A stretch of 64,000 bases of DNA from the IMG/VR virus record IMGVR_UViG_3300020419_001305, positions 1 through 64,000 of that record, one strand, 5' to 3'. A program made the position numbers and the translations under genes. This DNA comes from a virus. Below the pieces are notes generated by a model. It saw only the letters and a program-made list of their open reading frames with translations. It ran no database searches and was not told where the DNA came from. Positions within the stretch are counted from its first letter, which is position 1. The number at the start of each line of letters is the position of its first letter. Positions 39,093-47,500 of the stretch are shown here, piece by piece.

Positions 39093-40116
39093 ACGTATAG
39101 GATTCGCATGTAAATACATGCACGAGAATCAAAACCAAAAAAAGAAAATATTAGAAGAAATACAAAGACCTTTGAATACAAGGTCAACAACTGTTGCTTG
39201 GTTAAATAGACAAACAAAAGAAGTAGCAGAAGAAAGATTATGGGATATTTGTAAACATAATATCCAATCATATTATAACTTGATAAAGTATGTAGGAGGA
39301 TTGCCACATGAGTTACGAATGGTTAGACTTGGTTCCGATGTATTGCCTGTTTATACTGAGCCTACTTGGGGCTATTTCTGGAAGTTACCTGATGTACGTA
39401 AATATTGCGAACAGGCTTTGGCACCAGTCGGTAAGTTGGCTCGCGATCTTGATGTACGCCTTAGTATGCACCCTGGTCAGTTTACTGTCCTTGCTAGTGC
39501 TAGTGACGATATAGTTGAAAGAAGTATAGAGGAGTTTGAATATCATGTTGATGTCGCCAGATGGATGGGCTTCGGCCAGCAATTCCAAGATTTTAAGATC
39601 AATGTCCACATCTCCGGCCGTAAGGGTCCAGCCGGTATCCTCGACATCCACCCAAGATTATCTCCGGAGGCGAGAAACACAATTACAATCGAGAACGACG
39701 AAAACTCGTGGGGGCTTGACGCAAGTCTTGAACTTGGACACAAACTCGCTTTGGTCCTCGACATACACCATCACTGGGTCAAAACAGGTGAGTATATTAA
39801 CCCCTCCGACGATAGATTTTCTCGCGTGATAGATAGCTGGCGTGGTGTACGTCCTGTTATACACTATTCTGTTTCTAGAGAAGATTATCTTGTAGATTTT
39901 GATCCTAATACAAAACCCGTAATGGATACACTATTGCTTGAAGGTTACAAAAAACAAAAACTAAGAGCCCATAGTGATTTTATGTGGAACAACTCAGTCA
40001 ATGATTGGGCATTAAGTTTTTGGGAACACGCAGATATTATGGTAGAGAGCAAGGCTAAAAACCTAGCTAGTGAGAAGTTATTTCAACACTGGATGTCAAC
40101 CACGCAACACTACTAA
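39085..40116 (+). CDS. UV-damage endonuclease (UVDE/UvsE)
   Basis: 343 residues, TIM-barrel endonuclease that nicks 5' of UV photoproducts. Signature stretches: MVRLGSDVLPVYTEP, RLSMHPGQFTVLAS, TIENDENSWGLD, DIHHHWV and RAHSDFMWN, which supply the metal-binding His, Glu and Asp. Repair of the phage genome in sunlit water is the likely use. Its start overlaps the stop of the preceding gene and it has its own internal promoter. Three short antisense frames over it are shadows. Confidence 0.93.
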   Translation: MTKRIGFACKYMHENQNQKKKILEEIQRPLNTRSTTVAWLNRQTKEVAEERLWDICKHNIQSYYNLIKYVGGLPHELRMVRLGSDVLPVYTEPTWGYFWKLPDVRKYCEQALAPVGKLARDLDVRLSMHPGQFTVLASASDDIVERSIEEFEYHVDVARWMGFGQQFQDFKINVHISGRKGPAGILDIHPRLSPEARNTITIENDENSWGLDASLELGHKLALVLDIHHHWVKTGEYINPSDDRFSRVIDSWRGVRPVIHYSVSREDYLVDFDPNTKPVMDTLLLEGYKKQKLRAHSDFMWNNSVNDWALSFWEHADIMVESKAKNLASEKLFQHWMSTTQHY

Positions 40117-40119
40117 ATA
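40113..40119 (+). promoter_or_regulatory. late-promoter-like box (CTAAATA) fused to a start codon
   Basis: CTAAATA followed by CAGT and the ATG of the superoxide dismutase gene. The same TAAATACAGTATG string occurs on the minus strand at the zinc-ribbon gene start (41123-41135). Confidence 0.45.
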
Positions 40120-40123
40120 CAGT

Positions 40124-40684
40124 ATGCGTTTTTTAGAAATACAAGACTGCCAAAGAACCAAGGCTAGGACATGTCAATGTAAAGATATTGAAAAAATATC
40201 TGAAGATGTAGACATTCCGGTGGTAGCAATAAGTGATCTAGAACACTCCGATAAAGTCAAAGGTACTATATTATTCATGCAGAAGAAAGGTTCTCCTACT
40301 CTTATTAAAGGTAAAGTAACAGGATTAGAACCAGGAGCACATGGATTTCATATACACGAGTTCGGAGACCTAAGTCAAGGTTGTGAATCAGCAGGCGCCC
40401 ATTATAATCCAGACGGTGTAGATCATGGCGATCTCGAAGATGGACATGTGGGAGATTTAGGAAACATCGAAGCAAACGAAGACGGCATTGCCGAATTTTC
40501 TTTTCCAGCAAAAAGAGTAGAATTGATTGGTGAAAGAAGTATTGTAGGTAGAGCTGTTGTCGTTCACAGTGATGAAGATGATCTAGGTAAAGGCGGAGAC
40601 GCAGAAAGCCTTAAGACAGGTAACGCAGGCGACAGGTTAGCTTGTGGTGTTATTACCTTAACAAAAGGAGAAAATAATGATTAA
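40124..40684 (+). CDS. sodC: Cu/Zn superoxide dismutase
   Basis: 186 residues from ATG 40124; the frame is open from 40070 inside uvdE. All metal ligands are present: His76 and His78 (GFHIHEFGD), bridging His93 (GAHYNP), His101, His108 and Asp111 (HVGDLGNI) and His148 (VVVHSDEDDLGKGG). Cys87 and Cys174 can form the structural disulphide. Unlike bacterial SodC there is no signal peptide; the N-terminal 40 residues are Cys-containing and charged (QDCQRTKARTCQCKD). It is therefore probably cytoplasmic or virion-associated. Confidence 0.93.
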   Translation: MRFLEIQDCQRTKARTCQCKDIEKISEDVDIPVVAISDLEHSDKVKGTILFMQKKGSPTLIKGKVTGLEPGAHGFHIHEFGDLSQGCESAGAHYNPDGVDHGDLEDGHVGDLGNIEANEDGIAEFSFPAKRVELIGERSIVGRAVVVHSDEDDLGKGGDAESLKTGNAGDRLACGVITLTKGENND

Positions 40685-40841
40685 ATGGTTAAAATCAAGA
40701 ATCGAAGAACGTACTTCATGGGACGGCGCGGCCTTAATCCTAATGGGAGTTGTAGTTCTTATCGCGGGTCCATTCGCGAAGTTGGCGGCTTATGCGGCCA
40801 TTGCCTATGGAATATGGACAATCTGGAAAAAAGAGAACTAA
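40677..40841 (+). CDS. small membrane protein
   Basis: 54 residues starting inside the sod stop codon region with AAAAGGAG upstream. IKWLKSRIEERTSWDGAALIL, then a Gly/Ala-rich hydrophobic region (VVVLIAGPFAKLAAYAAIAYG) and WTIWKKEN. I recall almost the same protein in T4-like cyanophages. A single hydrophobic region makes a holin or antiholin role possible. The alternative frame at 40685 is a shadow. Confidence 0.72.
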   Translation: MIKWLKSRIEERTSWDGAALILMGVVVLIAGPFAKLAAYAAIAYGIWTIWKKEN

Positions 40842-41125
40842 AGTTCGTCTATAGTAACTTTGGAATCAACGGGTAAATTTAATTTATTTCGTTGCTCCAC
40901 TCCTTTACGTTGAGCAAAACGTTTAGGATCACAGGAAGGGCAAACGTGGACATAATAATCGTCAAGGCGTTTAGGATCTACTTTGCCCTTTTCTCTTCTA
41001 AACTCGTTATGGCACTCGTCACACTGAAAAATGGCATAACTACGTAGACGCTTGTAAGGATGGTTTTTTCCAGATTTACTTTTTCTAACGTAAAAACGTA
41101 TTTCTTTTTCTATTCTTATGAACAT
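40838..41125 (-). CDS. zinc-ribbon protein
   Basis: 95 residues reading leftward. Two CxxC pairs (QCDEC and VCPSC, about 30 residues apart) form a zinc ribbon, flanked by basic segments (RKSKSGKNHPYKRLR). Nucleic-acid binding is likely. I recall a counterpart in T4-like cyanophages. It faces the IscA-like gene with divergent late-type boxes between them. Confidence 0.78.
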   Translation of the reverse strand: MFIRIEKEIRFYVRKSKSGKNHPYKRLRSYAIFQCDECHNEFRREKGKVDPKRLDDYYVHVCPSCDPKRFAQRKGVEQRNKLNLPVDSKVTIDEL

Positions 41126-41129
41126 ACTG

Positions 41130-41136
41130 TATTTAT
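41130..41136 (-). promoter_or_regulatory. late-promoter-like box ATAAATA (leftward)
   Basis: Minus-strand ATAAATACAGT directly followed by the ATG of the zinc-ribbon gene, the same arrangement as at the superoxide dismutase start. Confidence 0.5.
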
Positions 41137-41161
41137 TTACGTTCGGATTATAAAAGATTAC

Positions 41162-41168
41162 ATAAATA
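41162..41168 (+). promoter_or_regulatory. late-promoter-like box ATAAATA
   Basis: ATAAATACT immediately before AAGGAG and the IscA-like gene; divergent to the box at 41130-41136. Confidence 0.45.
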
Positions 41169-41182
41169 CTAAGGAGCAGATG

Positions 41183-41509
41183 ATGTCAAACATTGTATTT
41201 TTAACAGATCAAGCTAAAACTCAAATGGTTTCAATGCTTGAAGAACATGCTAAACAGGCAGTAAGACTGTCCTTAAAAGGCGGAGGTTGTGCTGGCTTTA
41301 AATATGATTGGACATTAACTGACGAAGCAGAAAAGGACGATGAGGTTATAGAACTTCCAAAAGGTAAGTTTTTAATTGATCCAGCTAGTATTATGTACTT
41401 GATAGGATCAAAAGTAGATTACAAAAAAGAAGTTTTTGGATCATATTTTTCAATCGAAAATCCAGCTTCAACATCAAGTTGTGGTTGTGGAGAGAGCATA
41501 GGATTTTAA
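41183..41509 (+). CDS. IscA/HesB-type iron-sulfur carrier
   Basis: 108 residues from ATG 41183, 6 nt after AAGGAG; the frame is open from 41060. GGGCAGFKYDW and the C-terminal SSCGCGES carry the three conserved cysteines of A-type Fe-S carriers. It could mature phage Fe-S proteins such as the FdxA ferredoxin. HesB-like genes are frequent in T4-like marine phages. It precedes the giant fibre gene. Confidence 0.92.
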   Translation: MSNIVFLTDQAKTQMVSMLEEHAKQAVRLSLKGGGCAGFKYDWTLTDEAEKDDEVIELPKGKFLIDPASIMYLIGSKVDYKKEVFGSYFSIENPASTSSCGCGESIGF

Positions 41510-41512
41510 TTA

Positions 41513-44500
41513 ATGGCAAGACAAGATATTTACTTAGGGGTTGAGGGTAACGACGGTACTGGTGATAGTATCCGCGAAGCGTTTAAAAAAGCTAACGAGA
41601 ATTTTACAGAACTGTATGCTGTATTCGGGCAAGGCGGTACTATAAGTTTTACAGCTTTAAGTGATTCTCCTTCAGCTATTACACCCAACGGAGTTTTAAT
41701 TGGAAACACAACTGGTACAGAATTAATTGCGAAAACACTTACTGGTGGCACAGGAATATCTATAGATAATACCAGTTTAACAAATATTACAATTACAAAC
41801 ACTGGTGCTAATATTAATGCTGATACAAGTCCTATTTTAGGAGGACCTTTAAGTGGTAATGCTGTATATCCTATAGGAAAGATAAACACATCTGCCGCGG
41901 CTATAGCAGAATTTAATTCAACACACGCATCACAAATTACTATTGATGACATTGTTACAGACAAAAAATACCAAGATAAAAATTATGCACCACACACTAT
42001 TACACAATCTAACAAATCTGTATATGCTAGAACAGAGCCAACTGATGATAATGAATACACACAAACAATTACAGAATATAGTTCAGGTAATGTTGTTATA
42101 TCGGGTCACGGGTTTGATAACAGCTTCAATGGTACTCAGTGGAAATATTCTACTACAAATACAGCACCAAACGGTTTAACAAATAATACAAATTACTTTA
42201 TTAGATTTGTAAGTGAAAATCAAATTAGTTTACATACAAGTAAAGCAGAAGCACAAAACGATAACGATTTAACTAGAGTAAAAGTTAATATAGGTTTAGG
42301 AACTACAACTGCTGTCACAGGCACAGATGTAATTAAAGACCAAAGCTATAATGAAAGTCTATACGGTAATTACAGAGTAGACGAAGTAATGCCAAGAAAC
42401 GCTTCAGTAAGAAGACAAGGCGATGAATTAGCAGGGTCACTTTACCTAGCAGACCATCCAGGATATCTAGCAGGCACTACAGGACCAATAGAAGATAGAC
42501 AAGCGGCAACTAAACTTTATGTTGATAACTCTTCTTATGCTTCTACAGAAGATCTATTTGTTACTAAACAAGGTGACGATACACAGGCAAACACTCCAGT
42601 AGGATTTGAAGGTAGGGGTTTAAGTTATGCCTATGGTAGTTTAAAAGCGGCGGCCTTAAAGGCACAAGAAATTATGGAGTCAGCTCCTATTGAACCTGGT
42701 GCCTATAGACAAACTATTACATACAACGCAGGTGATAATATATCACTTGTTACACTAGCTGAAACAAAAACAACAAATGCTTTGGCAAAAAGTGCTATTA
42801 AATATTTACAAGGCAGTAAAAAGTTTGTACAGAAATCTGTTGTTGATTATGTAAAAGATAATTTCCCACAACATAGTTTCTTTGACACTAATGTTATTAA
42901 TAAAAATACAGAAAGTTTATTATTTAAAAATAAAAAGTTTATACAAGAAGAAGTAACAGCTTGGATCAACTATCAAATTAATACAGGCGCTACAGTAAGT
43001 TATAGTGACGGTACAGCTAACTTTACAGGATTTAAATATAGTTCGGCAAAGTGTAAAAGAGATGTAGGCTATATTGTTGATGCTTGGGAAAATGACTTAG
43101 CTAGAGGCGGCAACATTGAAACAAGAAGAATAGCATCAAGCTATCTAGCTGGTGCTGTAAATGCTGTCAATAAAAATACATCTAACGCAGGCAATACAGT
43201 TAATCAAATAGCACAAACAAATGCCGCACTTGAATTTGCTAGAGATCTTGTTAAAGATTATATTTTAACAGGAACAGCATATCCGACAAAACAAGGTTAC
43301 TTCCAAGTTAACGCATCTAACTTAACAGCAAACGCATTTAGATTCTATATAGGTACATCATCATATGCTAATGTATATGTAAACGGCGGAGTTGTTACTA
43401 AATCAGACGGGACGGCACTTAATGTAAGTAATTTTACCTATGATTATACAACAGGATTTGCTGATGTAACTACTACTACAACACACGGATTGTCCGCAGG
43501 TAACACAGTCCAATTAACAGGTGTAAATGTTAATTGTACTTACGATGGTGCTACTACAGAAAAAATATATCCAGAGCTAAACAGCCAAGCAAATTGTTAT
43601 AAATTTGTAGTTCAAAATGCTGACTTCTTAGGAAATAGTCCTACAACTAACGGTTTCCAAATATATGTAGGACCTAGTAAATATGCTCACACTTATATTA
43701 GTGGCGGTACAGCAAAAGGAAACCTAACAGAATTTTCACCAACAGGAGCAACATATAATCCAACAACTGGAGATATGGTAATTACTATTGGAAGTCACAG
43801 CTTAACAACATCAAACACAATAGAAATAGAACCAAACAGTTTTACATTTACCTGTGCGAAAGATAATAATGCTACTCTTCATTCTTATCCAAGAAAAGAA
43901 TCTGTTACATCATCACCAAGCAGTGATCCAGCATATAATACAGCTTTAGCAATTACGGCAGTTGGCGGAACAACAATTACAGTCAACGTAGGGATATCTT
44001 CAGATACAAGTGCACACACTTTTGTAGGTGCTAGAAGAAATGCTGTAAAATATTACACAGCAAACACAAGTATTTCAGGATTTAATTACAGTAATACAAA
44101 CGGGTATGCTACAGTAACAACGTCAAGTGCTCATGGACTAGTCGCAGGTAATAAAGTTGAATTAGCAGACATATATCTATCTTGTACTGCTCCTACAACA
44201 AGTAACACATATTACCCACAACCTATATATGGTGACTATGGAACAGGTAACAGTGACATTCCTACAAGAGCAACAGCATTAACAGAACTTATAGTTGATG
44301 TTATTGCCAACGGATTAGGTAAAGTTCCTGCTCCAGTACAACCGCAAAAATCTAATAACACCTGTGAAAGAGATTTAGGATTAATAATCGATGGAATGAT
44401 TATTGATATAAGGAACGGAACCAACTCTAACTTCAATGCCTTACAAGCGGCTAAGAGATACTTTAGTACACCAAGTGGAGCTAAAGCTAGAATAAGTCAA

Positions 44501-47500
44501 AAAGCAGAAACACTTGCGGCATTGACAAAAGCAAAATCATATGTTAGAAGTGTAGTTTCAAATACGGATTTAAAAAGACAATCAAGATTGTTTTCAGTTG
44601 AAAGTGCCAACTTAACTACAACACAATTTCAAATTGCTGTAGGAACTTCGAATACAGTACACACTTATGTAAGAGGCGGAACAGTTACTTTTGGAAATAC
44701 TGTCTTTACTATTAACAATTTTTCATATAATAATGTTACAGGAAAAGGATTAATTACTACAACTACAGCACATGGATTAACAACAGGTAATGTTGTACAG
44801 ATTGATGATGTAGTATTTGAATGTAATACTGGTATAAAAGAATATCCTGGAGAGTTTTCAACAGATATTCCACAATACTTAGATAGTACATTAACAACAG
44901 TATCAGATACCATTAAAAATGCTTTAGACAACCAATTTGATATTATTATAGACATTTTAACAAATGGATTTACAGCAGTTGATACTTATACCGTAGTAGA
45001 AGGTAGTACATATAAAATACAATTTAGTAATGGTGGATCAAACTATTATACTGATCAAGGTATAAACAGCAACGTAGATATACTTCCAGGAAAAATTATT
45101 GTAGGTAAAACTACCGGAGCAAGAGGTAGAATTGTAAAATATACAAGTGGTGTAGATTTAGGTAATGTTGCCTACGACGAAGTAGAAGTAGTATTAGTTG
45201 AACCAAAAGAATTTAGAATCGGTGAGGAACTAGAGTATGGTAATGGAACAAAAGAGAAACAAATTTGTATCCATGTAGAATCAGGAATATACTACGAAGA
45301 TTATCCAATCAAAGTTCCGGATAACGTTTCTATTAAAGGTACAGACTTTAGACGTTGTCAAATTAGGCCGGCTCCTAGAATTTCTCAATCACCTTGGGCT
45401 AAAACTTATTTTTATAGAGATAAACTTTTAGACAACTTACAAATTACAGACTTTACCGGAGCCGATATTGCTACGGCACAAGATATTACGCTTACAGGAA
45501 TAAATGAAGCAGGTGGAATTATCACTGTTAGTCCAGCAGATAATATTGCTCCTATCGCTTGGGACGGTGCTTGGTTCTATACAGATAACGGCGCAGTTGG
45601 ATTAATTTCAAATGCTGATGGCGGAAGTGATTTTAATGTTACTTTGACTGTAGACATTTTACCAAACTTAGGTACAATAAGTGCAGGTGCTTGGCACGTT
45701 AAGAAAACTGTAAATTACGGATATCACTATCTAACTGATCCAGGAGACGCAACCAGTGTAGCAAAACGTAACGATCAAATGGACGTATTCTTAATGAATG
45801 ATGCTACAAGGTTAGCAAACATGTCATTCCAAGGACACGGTGGATTTGCTCAGGTACTTGACCCAGCAGGACAGGTTCTAATTAAATCTCCATATACACA
45901 GGTTTGTGGAAGTTTCTCAGGTAGTGCTAACAAACAAGCATTTAGAGGTGGTATGTTTATTGATGGTTTCTCAGGAAACTTAGAAACTGTTATCACAAGT
46001 AAAGATGACAATTATACACTTAATGTTCAATCAGCGGCTGGCACAGGTTTAAGAGTTAGAAGACCACAAACACCAGCACCGTTCTTTATAAACGGAGTAA
46101 GATACCAAGTTGATGCTATTTCAGAATATGATGGCGGAGCAGGTACTGCCAAACTGTTAATTAATAAACTATCAAATGGCGGAAGTGGTTATTCAGATGC
46201 TATACCAGGAGGCGGTACAAACATCTTTATTCAAACTGCTGGTAACAGAAGTATGTTGGCAAACGACTATACTCAGGTTAACGATTTAGGTTATGGATTA
46301 TTTGTTAACAACGCAGGACTTTCAGAACAAGTTTCAACTTTTACATATTATAACCACATTGCTTTCTTTAGTAATAATGGTTCAGAAATTAGAGCCCTTA
46401 ACTGTTCTAACGCAAATGGTAACTTTGGTTTAGTTGCGGCAGGATCAGATCCAAACGAAACTGTTGATGCTATCACATCTATTAGAACTATGCAACAACC
46501 AGCAAAAGTTTATAACGATGCTAGTAACACTTACGGCTTTGGTGCTATTTCACATGCGGCAGGTGTTAACACAATCCATTTATATGATTGTGATTATCAT
46601 CCTTATCCGAACAGTTTAATTGATGTATATGAAAGAGATGGTAGTGGCAATATTACGGCACTAAACACTTACGAAGTTACAGCAGTATCAGTCTTATCAG
46701 TACCTACTTCAAACTCAGGAGGGTACAGTGGTGCTACAGGTCCTACGGGACGTAAAGGTGCTAACTTACCAATTTACAGATTAAATATTTCAGGAGATAC
46801 TGGACTAGCAAGTGCTATAACAGGAAATCATAATCCTTCATTGGCATCAGATGCTTCATCATATGTGATAATGAGAATGAACAAGAATCACTTGTTCTCA
46901 GGTGTATCAGGTGTGACAAGTATACGACCTTCAACAGCATTAATATTTGATGAGAATCCAGGAAGAGTATACAGAACAATTAGTTTTAACAATCAAGATT
47001 CTGATAATAGTGCATTAGCGGCAGATAGATTCCAAATTGTTTTTGATTCAGGATTTAGTCATTTAAATCTTACAGTAAATCAAACAGAGGCAGTAAACAA
47101 TACATACGCTGGTTCTGGAACAACAATGGGTGCGACAGTAGGTGACGTTGTCATTGCTATCGAAAAACTTACTGCTACTGGTATAGCTAGAATTAACAAC
47201 AACGATATGATTATGGCTTGGGGTGGTAAATTACACCAAGTTACAAATTATACAGATAGAACAACATTTGCCACAGTACAACTAGGTGATGTTGCGGCAT
47301 CAAACATTAACAGTGACAGTGGATTATTCAGTGGAGCAGGTATAGCTAAAAAAGTTTACAGCGCCGGTGGAACCACTGCTATAACATTAACATTATCATT
47401 AGCAGGAAACGAAGCCGCTAATATTACAGTTGGTATCTCAACACTTAGAGCAAACGGACACGACTTTGATAAAATAGGTACTGGTGGATTTAATACAACT

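Noticed and set aside
39089-39864. Several antisense and alternate-frame open frames over uvdE
   Set aside because: uvdE is unmistakable in its own frame; the others have no RBS and no family features.
40685-40876. 63-codon frame after the superoxide dismutase gene
   Set aside because: The other frame (40677-40841) has an RBS, overlaps the stop in coupled fashion and encodes a membrane protein I recognise from related phages.
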